A DNA stretch of 64,000 nucleotides from Mesorhizobium sp. 113-3-3 (GCF_016756495.1 NZ_AP023243.1:5460501-5524500); one strand, 5' to 3'; numbered from the stretch's first letter, positions 36,740-46,580 are shown. Translations and numbers: made by a program. Notes: generated by a model from the letters alone, not told the origin.

Positions 36740-37759
36740 TCAGCCATTGAAGTCCCGCCTCACTTCCGGAAACGTGCTTGGACCGACAGGCATGCGGGCG
36801 GCCAGGCTGCCGTCGTCGAACAGGACAAGGCTGGCGGCGCCGACCAGGCCGGCATGGCGGCCGAGCTGCGCCTGGACGACCGGCACGTCGCGATAGGCGC
36901 GCATGGCGCGCTGGCGGATGGTCGCCTCGATGACCGGATGCATCAGGTCGAGACCATTGGCGATGCCGCCGCCGACGACCAGCACGTCAGGCGAATAGAG
37001 ATGCAGCAAATTGGTGAAGCCGACGCCCAGCCAGCGCGCCTCCTCTTCGAGCAGAGCCATGGCGAGGTCGTCCTGCAGCCTTGCTGCCTCAACCACGTGG
37101 CGCCCGGTGACCTCGGCGTTGGCCGAGAGGCGGCGCAGTGTCGAGCCGTCGAAGGCTGACGTCGCAGCATTGGCGCGGCGGCCAAGCGCGGTTCCCGAGG
37201 CGATGGCCTCGAAGCAGCCGACGACGCCGCATACGCAACGCTCGCCTTCGTTGGTGATGGTCATATGGCCGATCTCGGCGGCGAGGCCGCGGCGGCCATG
37301 CAGGATGCGTCCATCGGCAACGACACCGCCGCCAATACCAGTGGAAACCGTGACGAAGACCAGCGAGCGAGCGCCATGGCCGGCACCAAAGCGCCACTCG
37401 CCAAGTGCGGCCGCATTGGCGTCGTTCTCCAGCCGCACCGGCAGGCCGAGCCGGCGCTCGAGAATGTCGGCCAACGGCACGTCCTGCCAGCCGGCCAGCG
37501 TCGGCGGTCCGACGGCGATGCCGGCCAACGGATCGAGCGGGCCTGGCGCGCCGACGCCGACGCCGACAATGGCGAGGCCCGGCGCCTCGGCATGAACGGT
37601 CGCGGCCAGCGCCTCGATCTGGCCGATCACCACGTCGGGTCCGGCCTGCGCCTGTGTCGGCACGGCGGCGAAGGCCAGGATCTTGCCGTCGCGGTCGACC
37701 AGCGCGGCACGAAGCTCGGTGCCGCCAAGATCGATCGCGAGGGCGGCTTCCGTGCTCAT
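36740..37759 (-). CDS. ROK-family sugar kinase
   Basis: Cytoplasmic hexose kinase of 339 aa. ATP-binding motif AIDLGGTELRAALVD, sugar-site ENDANAAALGEW, the ROK histidine in EIGHMTI, and an intact zinc motif CVCGVVGCFE. Last gene of the long minus-strand catabolic operon, with a 4-base overlap to the epimerase gene. The pairing with an AlsE-like epimerase recalls the allose pathway (AlsK/AlsE); the actual substrate is unknown. Confidence 0.9.
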   Translation of the reverse strand: MSTEAALAIDLGGTELRAALVDRDGKILAFAAVPTQAQAGPDVVIGQIEALAATVHAEAPGLAIVGVGVGAPGPLDPLAGIAVGPPTLAGWQDVPLADILERRLGLPVRLENDANAAALGEWRFGAGHGARSLVFVTVSTGIGGGVVADGRILHGRRGLAAEIGHMTITNEGERCVCGVVGCFEAIASGTALGRRANAATSAFDGSTLRRLSANAEVTGRHVVEAARLQDDLAMALLEEEARWLGVGFTNLLHLYSPDVLVVGGGIANGLDLMHPVIEATIRQRAMRAYRDVPVVQAQLGRHAGLVGAASLVLFDDGSLAARMPVGPSTFPEVRRDFNG

Positions 37760-38478
37760 GCCGCGACCTTCAGCCCATGCAGCCAGCTGATGCGGCCGGC
37801 GAGATCCTTGTCGCCGAAGGCGAGCGAACCCAGAACCACGGTTTCGGCGCCGGCGGCACGCAGCAGCGGCACGGTCTCGTGGCGGATGCCGCCGTCGGCG
37901 GCAAGCACGACGGCCTGCTCGCGGCCGGCCTCCCGTAGGATGGCGCGGGCCGCGCCCAGCCTGTCGCAGGCTTTCTCCGACAGGCCCTGGCCCTTGACGC
38001 CGATCGCGGTGCCCAGCAGCGTGACGAAGGCGACCTCGGAGACGAAAGGTTTTACCGCCTCGACCGGCGTCTCAAGCCTCAGCACCACGCCGGCCTCGGC
38101 GCCGAGTTCACGTGCCAGCCGCACGGCGCGCAACCCCGCTTCACCGTTCTCGGCATGGACGCTGATCATGTCGGCGCCGGCCTCTATGAACTGGCGCGTC
38201 TGCGCCTCGACGATTCCGGCATCGACCATCAGATGGACATGGATGGGCTTGGCCGTCAGCCCGGCGATGCGGGCGACGAGATCGGGAAAGAACAGGAAGG
38301 ACGGAGCGAAATGGCCATCCGCCACATCGATATGATGCAGATCGACATGGGGCTCGATACGCCTGAGGTCGCTCTCGAAATTGGCGAGATTGGCCGACCA
38401 GAGCGAGAATTCGGCGATCAAGCGATCGCGCGGCAATGCAGCGATGGCGGCCGGGCCTGACAGGGGTTTTGACGTCAT
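37756..38478 (-). CDS. Ribulose-phosphate/allulose-6-phosphate 3-epimerase-like protein
   Basis: TIM-barrel ketose-phosphate 3-epimerase of 240 aa. Metal-site motifs are HHIDVADGHFAPS and IHVHLMV; the catalytic aspartate motif is LAADGGIRHET and the phosphate-binding end VVLGSLAFG. The N-terminus (EFSLWSANLANF) is closer to AlsE than to Rpe. Start and stop overlap both neighbours by 4 bases, indicating tight co-translation with kinase and hydrolase. Confidence 0.85.
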   Translation of the reverse strand: MTSKPLSGPAAIAALPRDRLIAEFSLWSANLANFESDLRRIEPHVDLHHIDVADGHFAPSFLFFPDLVARIAGLTAKPIHVHLMVDAGIVEAQTRQFIEAGADMISVHAENGEAGLRAVRLARELGAEAGVVLRLETPVEAVKPFVSEVAFVTLLGTAIGVKGQGLSEKACDRLGAARAILREAGREQAVVLAADGGIRHETVPLLRAAGAETVVLGSLAFGDKDLAGRISWLHGLKVAA

Positions 38479-39308
38479 GATGGGTCCTGGTTGTTGAAAT
38501 TTCTGTCGAGAAAGCCACCGATGGCGGCGCGGATTTCAGCGAAATGGCGATCCTTGTCGGTGGCTTTCGGCGTCACCTCGGCGAAAGCCGCATTGGGGAT
38601 GGTCCCGGCGAGTTCGCGGGCGATCGCCAGGGGGTGGACGAGATCGATGCCGCTGCCGACGACCAGCGCGGGGATTGCGAGCTTGGCAGCCTCGGTCTGC
38701 GTCACGCCAGGCCCGTCATTGGCGATCGCCTGCATGACCTCGGCAAAGATGGCTGCGTTCTCGCGCGCGAAAAAGCCGAGCAGCGAGGCAAGATTATCCG
38801 GCGCTTCAGCGCGAAAACGGGCCGATGTCGCAGAGGACGCAAAGGCATCGCGGGCCTCAGCCAATGGCAGCCGGCGGATGAGATCGGCCACCTCCGTGTA
38901 AGGGCGCATGTTCTGCGGCGCCGCATCGAAGGCCCAGGCGGGACGCACCAGCGCCAAACCAAGCACGCGGTCCGGGTGGCGGGCGGCAAGCCGCAATGCG
39001 ATGGCCGCGCCCATCGAAATGCCGCCGGCGACGAAACGGTCGAGGCCGGCCGCATCGGCGGTGGCCAGCACATCGTCGGCGAACATGGCGATCGAGAACG
39101 GACGCTTGCCGCCCGCGCCTGAGCCGCCCTGCGCGCGGCATTCGACGGTCAGCCGGCGATATGACGGACTGTCAGGAAAATTCTGCGCCACCTGGGCAGC
39201 ATCGCCGCCGAGACCATGCTGGAAGACGACGGGAAGCCTGCCCTGCCCCGTGTCGAAGACATGAAGGGCGGCATCGTCGCGCAGCAGGATCGCTGGCGCG
39301 GCGCTCAT
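38475..39308 (-). CDS. Alpha/beta-fold hydrolase
   Basis: Hydrolase of 277 aa. The oxyanion region is FQHGLGGDAAQV and the nucleophile elbow GGISMGA (GxSxG). A candidate acid is in VVGSGIDLVHPLA, and a His near the C-terminus (KDRHFAEI) would complete a triad. Located inside the sugar operon, it may open a lactone or cleave an ester formed by the neighbouring dehydrogenases; that is inference. Confidence 0.82.
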   Translation of the reverse strand: MSAAPAILLRDDAALHVFDTGQGRLPVVFQHGLGGDAAQVAQNFPDSPSYRRLTVECRAQGGSGAGGKRPFSIAMFADDVLATADAAGLDRFVAGGISMGAAIALRLAARHPDRVLGLALVRPAWAFDAAPQNMRPYTEVADLIRRLPLAEARDAFASSATSARFRAEAPDNLASLLGFFARENAAIFAEVMQAIANDGPGVTQTEAAKLAIPALVVGSGIDLVHPLAIARELAGTIPNAAFAEVTPKATDKDRHFAEIRAAIGGFLDRNFNNQDPS

Positions 39309-40126
39309 CAGAGCAGTCCCTGCAGGAAAGCGGCGACATCGGGCGCCTCTTCGGCCGACAGCCCATGGGTGACGAGCGCACCGTCGAAGCCCACGGCTTT
39401 CAGCCGCGCGACGAAATCCGGGAAATCGACGATGCCTTGTCCCGCGGCGGCGAAGCGGCCGTTGCCATACCGGTCCTTGGCGTGTGCCATGGCGATGTGG
39501 CCTGCGGCCTCGTCGATCGCGGCGGCGACGATGGCGCGCGCTTCGTGCGACGTTGCGTGTTCGAACAGGTTCGCCGGATCGAGCACGATCTTCAGTCGCT
39601 TCGAGCGCATGTCGGCGATCAGGCGTGTCGCATCCCTGGCCGAGGTGACGATGTTGGCTTGCTCGGGCTCGATGCAGAGATCGATGCCGGCATCCTCGGC
39701 CAGCGCCAGCGCCTTGCCCATTTCGGCGGCCATGTCACACCAGGCGGAAGGCGTGGCATTTTCGGGATGATAGGCCCATTGATCGGCGATGTTGCGCGAG
39801 CCGGTGCAGAGCGTGACCAGCGGGATGCCGAGGGATGCCGCCGTCTCGATGACGACGCCAAGGCGCCGCAGGCCATCGTCGCGCGCGGTCTTGTCCGGAT
39901 GCGCCATGTTGTAGGTGCCCGAGAGGGCTGCAAGCGAGACGCCCGATGACTGCGCGGCAGCGCGGATGGAAGCGATGGCATCTGCAGGCACGGCATCTGG
40001 CATCGACGGCAGGCCGGCGCAAGCGAGATTGAACTGCGTCGTCTCATATCCCGTCTGCCTCACCGCGGCCAGCACGGCGGCGGGGTCGGCGCCCGCAAAT
40101 GTCTTGGCGAAGATGCCGAGGCGCAT
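39308..40126 (-). CDS. Sugar phosphate isomerase/epimerase (TIM barrel, AP-endonuclease 2-like)
   Basis: TIM-barrel protein of 272 aa (xylose-isomerase-like superfamily). Metal-site motifs: CIEPEQANI (Glu), VLDPANLFEH (Asp), AMAHAKDRY (His). One-base overlaps (TGATG) join it to the hydrolase and dehydrogenase genes. Such proteins isomerise or epimerise free or oxidised sugars and inositols. Confidence 0.85.
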   Translation of the reverse strand: MRLGIFAKTFAGADPAAVLAAVRQTGYETTQFNLACAGLPSMPDAVPADAIASIRAAAQSSGVSLAALSGTYNMAHPDKTARDDGLRRLGVVIETAASLGIPLVTLCTGSRNIADQWAYHPENATPSAWCDMAAEMGKALALAEDAGIDLCIEPEQANIVTSARDATRLIADMRSKRLKIVLDPANLFEHATSHEARAIVAAAIDEAAGHIAMAHAKDRYGNGRFAAAGQGIVDFPDFVARLKAVGFDGALVTHGLSAEEAPDVAAFLQGLL

Positions 40127-41202
40127 CAGACCGCACCCGAAACCGACGCGAGTTCGACCCGCTCGCCGGTCTCGACCGAGCGGGCAATCGCCACCATGGC
40201 GCGGATCGAGGCGATGCCGTCCTCGACATTGGCGCCGCGCATCGGCGTGCCGTTCAGCACCGTATCGGCAAGACCTTCCAGCTGACGGCGGAAGAAATGG
40301 CCGTCGGCGCCAAGCGGCTTGCGCGAGGTCGCGTCCTTTTCATGAAAAATATCGACTTCGCTGGCGCGGAAGTACCAAGGGTTGAAGGTCTTGGCGATGA
40401 CCGAGCCGTTCTCGCCATAGAGCTGAAACCCTTCGTGCCAGTCCATACGCACGGCCACCGTCAGATCGAGATGGCCGAGCGCGCCGCTGGCGAATTCGGT
40501 TTCGACGAACCAGCAATAGGCGCCGAAGCGCTCGTTGAGACGCGCGCGCACGGCGGTTATTTCGCCGCAGAGGAAACGCGCGGTGTCGACGAGATGCGAG
40601 CCGTGCGCCAGCATGAAATATTGCCTGAGATCCGCCTTCGGATTGCCCGAAGGTTTCCTCGCCAGCTTGCTGGTGACGGGCAGCGGCTGCACGGCATCGG
40701 TGTTGGTGTAGCGGTGCGTGGAATCGCAGTACCAGGCCTTCAGCGCCAGCACCTCGCCCATCTCGTCGCGGACGAAGTCGCGGGCTGCCTCCAGCGCCGG
40801 ATCGAAGCGCTTCATGTGGCCGACCTGCAGCACCTTGCCCGAACGCTTCACCGCCGCGGCCAGTGCCTCGCCCTCCTCTACCGAAGTGCCGATCGGCTTT
40901 TCGCAGAGCACATGCTTGCCGGCATCGAGCGCCTTGATCGACATCGGCACGTGATAGGCGTCCGACGTCGCGACGATCACCGCCTCCAGTTCGGGATCGG
41001 CGAGCATGGCGTCATAGTCGGCATACATTTTTTGCGGCTCATAGGTGGCGCCCATGCGGGCGAGCAGATCGGGCGCCGCGTCGCAGATGGCGTAGAGATC
41101 GGCATTGCCTGATTTGGCGCAGGATTCCAGATGCGCGAACTGCGCGATCGGGCCGCAGCCGAGCACACCGACTCTCAGGCGTCTGTCTTGTTTCTTGATC
41201 AT
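40126..41202 (-). CDS. Gfo/Idh/MocA-family oxidoreductase
   Basis: NAD(P)-dependent sugar or inositol dehydrogenase of 358 aa. The Rossmann motif is VGVLGCGPIAQFAH (residues 11-24) and the catalytic lysine motif is KHVLCEKPIGTS. The C-terminal alpha/beta domain contains HGSHLVDTARFL. It sits between two TIM-barrel isomerases, the combination seen in inositol and rare-sugar catabolism (dehydrogenase plus isomerases). Confidence 0.88.
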   Translation of the reverse strand: MIKKQDRRLRVGVLGCGPIAQFAHLESCAKSGNADLYAICDAAPDLLARMGATYEPQKMYADYDAMLADPELEAVIVATSDAYHVPMSIKALDAGKHVLCEKPIGTSVEEGEALAAAVKRSGKVLQVGHMKRFDPALEAARDFVRDEMGEVLALKAWYCDSTHRYTNTDAVQPLPVTSKLARKPSGNPKADLRQYFMLAHGSHLVDTARFLCGEITAVRARLNERFGAYCWFVETEFASGALGHLDLTVAVRMDWHEGFQLYGENGSVIAKTFNPWYFRASEVDIFHEKDATSRKPLGADGHFFRRQLEGLADTVLNGTPMRGANVEDGIASIRAMVAIARSVETGERVELASVSGAV

Positions 41203-41213
41203 CGTCTCGTTCT

Positions 41214-42035
41214 TCAGGCGCCGTAGCTGCGCATTGTCTGGCGGTTGGTTTTCACCGCGCCGGCGGGATCGGCGGCGGCCGTTTCGGATTCCTCTTCCAA
41301 CACCAGCCAGCCATTGAAGCGCGGCGCGGTGTTTGCGATCTCGATAACCGCCGGAGTGTCGCAGACCCCCTCGCCCAGCATCGCCCAGGTGCCGTTGGCG
41401 TCGGCGTCCTTCAGATGGATATAGCGGATGCGGTCGCGATAGGTGCGCAGCGTGTCGGCCATGTCCTTGTGGCCGCGCAATATGTGTCCGGTGTCCGGCA
41501 CCCAGCCGACCAGATCGGGGTCCAGCAAGGCAAAGATCCTGTCGTAGTCGGCGCGGTCGAACAGCAGCGTGTTGTGATGCGAACTCGGATGCACCGCGAC
41601 CTGGACGCCGGCCTTGCGGCCGAGCTCGCCTGCCTTGTTGTAAACCTCGGCGGCAATTGCGAACTTGTCGCCGCGGGGCCCGTCGGACACCACGGTTGCC
41701 GACCCCATCGACACCAGCGCGCCGGGAAAGGCGGAAGCGAAATCGATCCAGCGCTGCGCCGCCTTGAGGTCGGCGCCGATCTGATCCTTCAGCGTGAAGC
41801 CGCTTTTCGAGCCGAAGGCGAAGGAGACAAGCGTCAGGCCTGACGATTTCAGCGCGGTGGCGAACTCGGTGGGTTTGTCAGCGTAGCGGCCGATCATCGT
41901 GTCGGTGATCTCGATGCCGGCATAGCCGCCATCGCCGATCGCCTTCAGCAGATCGTCGGGGCCGCCGGTGAACCGGTCTCCCAGCATTTCCCAGGTGAAG
42001 GTCTGGCAGCCGACTTTGAGGTCTTTCACGTTCAT
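41214..42035 (-). CDS. Sugar phosphate isomerase/epimerase, IolE/IolH-like
   Basis: TIM-barrel protein of 273 aa. Metal-site residues are in HPSSHHNTL, VPDTGHILRG, YIHLKDADANG and LVLEEES (His, Asp, His, Glu). The sequence QTFTWEMLGD at the N-terminus is typical of this family. Eleven bases upstream of the dehydrogenase gene. It probably interconverts keto-sugars or inosose-like compounds. Confidence 0.85.
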   Translation of the reverse strand: MNVKDLKVGCQTFTWEMLGDRFTGGPDDLLKAIGDGGYAGIEITDTMIGRYADKPTEFATALKSSGLTLVSFAFGSKSGFTLKDQIGADLKAAQRWIDFASAFPGALVSMGSATVVSDGPRGDKFAIAAEVYNKAGELGRKAGVQVAVHPSSHHNTLLFDRADYDRIFALLDPDLVGWVPDTGHILRGHKDMADTLRTYRDRIRYIHLKDADANGTWAMLGEGVCDTPAVIEIANTAPRFNGWLVLEEESETAAADPAGAVKTNRQTMRSYGA

Positions 42036-42088
42036 CCTTTCATTCCTTGATACCGCTTATCACTTGGTGCCGCCGTGGGATGGACATA

Positions 42089-42931
42089 CTACTTGACCGA
42101 GCCTGCGGTCATGCCGGCGAGGAAGTACCTCTGGGCAACGAGGTAGATGAGCAAAAGCGGCAGCGAGCCGAGCACGCTCATCGCCATCATCTGGTTCCAT
42201 TCGAAGGCGTGCTGCCCCATCAACAGCTGGATGCCGATCGGGACGGTGCGCATCGAGGTCGACTTCGTCAGCGTGAGTGCGAAGAGGAACTCGTTCCAGC
42301 ACAGCAGGAAGGTGTAGACCGACGTCGCCACGATGCCGGGCAGAGAGATCGGGACGATCACCCGCCAGAGCGCTGTCCAACTGGTGCCGCCATCGACCGC
42401 CACGGCTTCATCGAGATCGCGGGGCAAGGTGTTCAGATATCCCGTCATCAGCAGGATCGCATACGGCAGTGTAAACACCAGGTAAGTCAGGATCAGTGCG
42501 ACGTAGGTATCGAAGATGCCGTATGAGACGACGAGCCCGAAGAAGGGGATCAAAAGCGTGATCGGCGGAATCGTCTGCGTGCTGATGATGAGTGTGTTCA
42601 GGCTGCCCTTGCCGCGGAAATTGAAGCGGCTGAACCCGTAGGCCGCCAGCAAGGCGATCAGTACCGTCAGCACGGTCACCGCTCCGGCCACGAAATAGCT
42701 GTTGAAGAAGAAGCGCAGCTTTACCGGGTCGCCAAGGATGGCTGCATAGGCTTCCAGCGTGAAGGCCTTTGGCAGGATGGTTGGTGGCAGGGCAAAGATT
42801 TCGGTATTCGATTTGAACGAACTGCTCAGCATCCAGTAGATCGGGAATGCCGCGAAGAACAGCCCCGCGGCAAGCGCCACATGCAGCGCGACGGTGATCA
42901 GCCTGTCTTTCGGCGTATGCCTTTTCCTCAT
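42089..42931 (-). CDS. ABC carbohydrate transporter permease, MalG type
   Basis: Inner-membrane permease of 280 aa; first helix ALHVALAAGLFFAAFPIYWM, coupling loop DLDEAVAVDGGTSWTALWRV. The start MRKRHTPK at 42931 lies 5 bases after the partner permease stop. Member of the importer encoded with the binding protein at 43973 and ATPase at 45346. Confidence 0.9.
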   Translation of the reverse strand: MRKRHTPKDRLITVALHVALAAGLFFAAFPIYWMLSSSFKSNTEIFALPPTILPKAFTLEAYAAILGDPVKLRFFFNSYFVAGAVTVLTVLIALLAAYGFSRFNFRGKGSLNTLIISTQTIPPITLLIPFFGLVVSYGIFDTYVALILTYLVFTLPYAILLMTGYLNTLPRDLDEAVAVDGGTSWTALWRVIVPISLPGIVATSVYTFLLCWNEFLFALTLTKSTSMRTVPIGIQLLMGQHAFEWNQMMAMSVLGSLPLLLIYLVAQRYFLAGMTAGSVK

Positions 42932-42936
42932 GGTGA

Positions 42937-43833
42937 CTACCGAGCCTTTTGATAGCGAATGTAGAACAGCGTCAGGCCGAGAGAGATCAGCAGGATGACC
43001 ACGGCGCTCGCCGAAGCCTGCGACAGGTTGTAGCTCGAAAACGCCAGCTTGTACGTGTAGGTGCTCAGCACCTCGGTCGAGTAGATCGGACCGCCGCCCG
43101 TCGTTATCCAGATCAATGGAAAGACCTGCATGGTCCAGATGAAGTCGAGCAGCGAGATGGAGATGATGATCGGCATCAGCTGCGGTATGGTGATGAAAAT
43201 CAGCTTCTGATAGGCCTTCGCCCCGTCGATGTCGGCGGCCTCGTAGAAATCCTTGGGAATGCCCTGCAAGCCCGCGAGCAGGCTGACCATGAAGAGCGGA
43301 TAACCAGCCCAGATATTGGCGAAGGTGACGGCGTGCAGCGCGGTCTCGGGCGAGGAAAACCATTCGATCTTGGAGCCGATGATGCCCAATTGCATGAGCA
43401 TGCTGTTCACCACGCCATTCGGCTCGAGCAGGAGGCGCCAGATCACCGCGATGATGACCGCGGTGAACAGCCAGGGCAGTATGTAGAGCACGCGCAGAAT
43501 ATTGCGCAGCGTCGGGTTGATGCGGTCGCTGTTCAGCATGAGCGCGAAGATCATGCCGATGGTCATGTGGAAAACGACACTCATGCATGTGAAGTAGAGC
43601 GTGTGCCACAGCGAGGCCCAGAACACCGGGTCGTCGAAGATCGCCTGGTAATGTTTCAGTCCGGCAAAGGATGGGTCGCGACGCAGCACCGCGCTGTTCT
43701 GGAACGAATAGCCAATCACCGTCACCATCGGCAGCAGCATCAGAAGCCCGATTATGAGCAGCGAGGGCGACAGATAGAGGTAGGGTGCGACCGCTCGTTT
43801 CAGCTTGTGGTGGGAGCGCTTTTGCCGGGTCAT
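42937..43833 (-). CDS. ABC carbohydrate transporter permease, MalF type
   Basis: Inner-membrane permease of 298 aa. First helix LYLSPSLLIIGLLMLLPMVT, coupling loop DFYEAADIDGAKAYQKLIFI. Slightly lower GC and more isoleucine than neighbouring permeases. Pairs with the permease that follows it. Confidence 0.9.
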   Translation of the reverse strand: MTRQKRSHHKLKRAVAPYLYLSPSLLIIGLLMLLPMVTVIGYSFQNSAVLRRDPSFAGLKHYQAIFDDPVFWASLWHTLYFTCMSVVFHMTIGMIFALMLNSDRINPTLRNILRVLYILPWLFTAVIIAVIWRLLLEPNGVVNSMLMQLGIIGSKIEWFSSPETALHAVTFANIWAGYPLFMVSLLAGLQGIPKDFYEAADIDGAKAYQKLIFITIPQLMPIIISISLLDFIWTMQVFPLIWITTGGGPIYSTEVLSTYTYKLAFSSYNLSQASASAVVILLISLGLTLFYIRYQKAR

Positions 43834-43912
43834 GTGCCAACCTTGGGATACGCCTTCAAGAGAAGGTAAGCTTCAAAAACAGGTCCATCTCAAATTGCCG
43901 ATCCGTTGTTGC

Positions 43913-43942
43913 CGGGTGGCCTGCCCGAAGCCAGGCCACCCG
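43913..43942 (-). other. Hairpin between binding-protein and permease genes
   Basis: Perfect 11-bp stem (CGGGTGGCCTG at 43913-43923, CAGGCCACCCG at 43932-43942) with an 8-base loop, in the 139-base gap after the binding-protein stop. No T-run follows. Probably partial termination or mRNA protection, which keeps the binding protein more abundant than the permeases. Confidence 0.65.
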
Positions 43943-43972
43943 AACGAAGATAGCAAATAGGAAACAGGCCGA

Positions 43973-45220
43973 TCAGAATTTCGCCATCCAGCCCTTCTGA
44001 GCGGCGGCGGCGGCTTGTTCCGGAGACTGCTCGCCGGCGAGCATCTTCTGGGCTTGCACGTCGAATTGAGTCATCAGGTCTTCAGCCACCGGCAGGCCCG
44101 TGAACTCATTGGCGAGATAACCGGTCTTGAAGATTTCGAAAGCCTTGCCGAAAGCCTTGTCCGAGGTCACGAAATCGGGCTTGGCGTTGACGTTGCCCGG
44201 GAAGGCGTTGGCAAGCGATACGAGCTTGGCGTTCACCTTCTCGCTCATCAGATATTGGACGAGTTTCCAGGCCTCTTCCTGATGTTTCGAGCTCGCGGAG
44301 ATGCCGATGCCCCAGGAGGCATAGGGAAGGCCGCGCTTGCCCGTATAACCCTCCACGACCGGGACCGGGATGAGGTCGAACTTCAGATTGGGATTGCGCT
44401 TGCGGATGAGGTTCACATGCGCGAGCGAGTCGATCATCATGCCGACGCGGTCGTTGACGAATTCCTCGACCTTTTCCTGCTCGGTCTTGGTGGCGATGCC
44501 GGGCGAGATGGTGCCCGCGTCATTAAGCGATTTGACGAAGGTGAGCATGTCCACCACCGGTTTGCCCTCGAGAGCGGGCTTGCCATCCGCCATCATCGAC
44601 TGACCCGATGCCCAGACCCACGACATCATGTCGTTCTGGACGCCGGACGGCGTTTGCAGCGACAGCGGCAGGACCCAGCCATACTGGTTCTTGTCGGCGT
44701 GCGTCATCTTCTTGGCGGCTTCGAGAAACTCCGCACGGGTCGACGGCAGCTTGGTCACGCCTGCCTTGGCGGCGAGGTCCAGATTGACGAAGACAGGATA
44801 GACGAAGGAAGCGACGGGAAACATCACCGCCTTGCCGTCCACCTTGATGATGTCGGCGACCTGGGCTTTGTCGAACTTGCTCGCATCCATCATCGGGTTC
44901 ATGTCGGCGAGCGCACCCTGCGCGTTCAGATTGTTCACCCAGGCGCCGTCGAGGCCGACCACGTCGCTGAGCGTTCCGGTTGCGGCGCCAACCGAGATCT
45001 GGTCTCGCGTGGTCGCATAGGGACCGCTGACCAGCGTCACCTTGATGCCGGGATTGGCGGCCTCGAAATCGTCCATGATTTTCCGCAAGGAGCCTGCGGG
45101 CAATTCAGGCTCCCACCATTGGGTGAATTCCAGCGTCGTATCCGCCATGGCGGCGGTTGCGCCAAGCAACCATGCTGCCGCGGCTATTTTCAGCATCGCG
45201 GGCTTTATCCGAAACGTCAT
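43973..45220 (-). CDS. ABC carbohydrate substrate-binding protein
   Basis: Periplasmic binding protein of 415 aa (family 1). The signal peptide is about residues 1-26 (AAAAWLLGATAAMA, then DTT). The mature start TTLEFTQWWEPE is typical of sugar-binding proteins. GGAGGAGAG precedes the ATG. Supplies the MalF/MalG-type permeases encoded downstream. Confidence 0.92.
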   Translation of the reverse strand: MTFRIKPAMLKIAAAAWLLGATAAMADTTLEFTQWWEPELPAGSLRKIMDDFEAANPGIKVTLVSGPYATTRDQISVGAATGTLSDVVGLDGAWVNNLNAQGALADMNPMMDASKFDKAQVADIIKVDGKAVMFPVASFVYPVFVNLDLAAKAGVTKLPSTRAEFLEAAKKMTHADKNQYGWVLPLSLQTPSGVQNDMMSWVWASGQSMMADGKPALEGKPVVDMLTFVKSLNDAGTISPGIATKTEQEKVEEFVNDRVGMMIDSLAHVNLIRKRNPNLKFDLIPVPVVEGYTGKRGLPYASWGIGISASSKHQEEAWKLVQYLMSEKVNAKLVSLANAFPGNVNAKPDFVTSDKAFGKAFEIFKTGYLANEFTGLPVAEDLMTQFDVQAQKMLAGEQSPEQAAAAAQKGWMAKF

Positions 45221-45302
45221 TTTTCTCTCCTCCTTCTATAGGATCGACCGCACAATGCAGCCGATCGCCTGCTTCATTCAGAAGTCTTCTTCCTCGTACT
45301 TT

Positions 45303-45327
45303 CGCAGGCGCCTCGCTCCCGCCTGCG
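45303..45327 (-). other. Hairpin downstream of the ATPase gene
   Basis: 8-bp stem (CGCAGGCG at 45303-45310, CGCCTGCG at 45320-45327) with a 9-base loop in the 125-base gap between the ATPase stop and the binding-protein gene. No T-run. It may separate expression of the upstream kinase/aldolase part from the transporter part. Confidence 0.5.
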
Positions 45328-45345
45328 GGCTCTGCCCACAATTCT

Positions 45346-46491
45346 TCAGATCGCCAGATGCGTTTCGGGATCGAAGAAATGGAGCTTGGTATCATCCAGG
45401 GCCAACCGGATTTCCGAACCGGAGCGGACTGCGCTGTCCGGTTCGAATCTCGCCACCGCATTCGACGTCAGGCCGAAATCCTGCACCGCGTCGGGGTCGC
45501 CGGAGTCCACCCGGATGGCGTCGATGTTCAGATGGACGATATGTTCCGACCCGAGTTCTTCGATCGAGGTCACCCTTGCCGGTATCGTCTGATACTTGCG
45601 GCCGGATTCGAGGCTGCTGTCATAGAGATCCTCCGGCCGTATCCCGAACACGACCTTGCGCCCCGCATACGACTTCAAACCCGGCCTGCGCACGAAGGCT
45701 GCATCCTGCAGCCGGATGGAAAAGGCACCGGACATCAGTTCGCCGCCCGTCATGGTCGCCTCGAAAAGGTTCATCGAGGGAGAACCGATAAAGCCTGCAA
45801 CGAAGGCGTTCACCGGCGATTCGTAGAGCCTTTTGGGTGTATCGACCTGCTGCAGCACGCCGCCCTTCAGCACGGCGACCCTGTCCCCCATCGTCATCGC
45901 TTCGGTCTGATCGTGGGTCACATATATGGTTGTCACGCCGAGCTGCTTTTGCAGGCGAGTGATTTCGGCGCGCATTTGCACGCGCAGCTTCGCGTCCAGA
46001 TTGGAAAGCGGTTCGTCCATGAGAAAGGCGGCCGGCTCGCGCACCATGGCGCGGCCCATGGCAACGCGCTGACGCTGTCCGCCTGAAAGGGTCGCGGGTT
46101 TGCTGTCCAGCAGAGACGTCAGCTGAAGGGTTTTGGCGATCTCGTCCACGCGCTTCCTGCGCTCGGCCTTCGGCTTGCCTGCCAGGCGCATCGAAAAGGC
46201 GATGTTTTCGAACACCGTCATATGCGGGTAGAGCGCGTAGCTCTGGAAGACCATCGCAATGTCGCGGTCCTTGGGCGGCATGTCGACGACGTCGACGCCG
46301 CCGATCCGAAGGCTGCCGCTGGTGACGTCCTCCAATCCCGCGATCATTCGCAACGCGGTGGATTTGCCACAGCCGGACGGCCCGACGAGAATCAAGAACT
46401 CGCCGTCCTCGACCGACAGGTTCAATTGGTCGATTGCGTGAAAATTGTTCCCGTAGGTCTTGCAGATATTCTCAAGAACGACTTCTGCCAT
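45346..46491 (-). CDS. ABC transporter ATPase, MsmK/UgpC type
   Basis: ATPase of 381 aa with canonical motifs throughout: Walker A GPSGCGKST, Q-loop MVFQSYALYPH, signature LSGGQRQR, Walker B FLMDEPLSNLD, H-loop VTHDQTEA, then the MalK-type regulatory beta domain. GGAGGGAGG precedes the ATG. This all-intact ATPase contrasts with the degenerate pair at 1160-3399. MsmK-type ATPases often serve several importers, so it could also power the ATPase-less operon at 55295-61608. Confidence 0.92.
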   Translation of the reverse strand: MAEVVLENICKTYGNNFHAIDQLNLSVEDGEFLILVGPSGCGKSTALRMIAGLEDVTSGSLRIGGVDVVDMPPKDRDIAMVFQSYALYPHMTVFENIAFSMRLAGKPKAERRKRVDEIAKTLQLTSLLDSKPATLSGGQRQRVAMGRAMVREPAAFLMDEPLSNLDAKLRVQMRAEITRLQKQLGVTTIYVTHDQTEAMTMGDRVAVLKGGVLQQVDTPKRLYESPVNAFVAGFIGSPSMNLFEATMTGGELMSGAFSIRLQDAAFVRRPGLKSYAGRKVVFGIRPEDLYDSSLESGRKYQTIPARVTSIEELGSEHIVHLNIDAIRVDSGDPDAVQDFGLTSNAVARFEPDSAVRSGSEIRLALDDTKLHFFDPETHLAI

Positions 46492-46580
46492 ATTCCTCCC
46501 TCCACAAGTCTAAGCCACTGATTTTTATGGTTATCCTCGGCTTGTGTTCACCTGTGAGATATTTGCTCGGATAGTTCGGG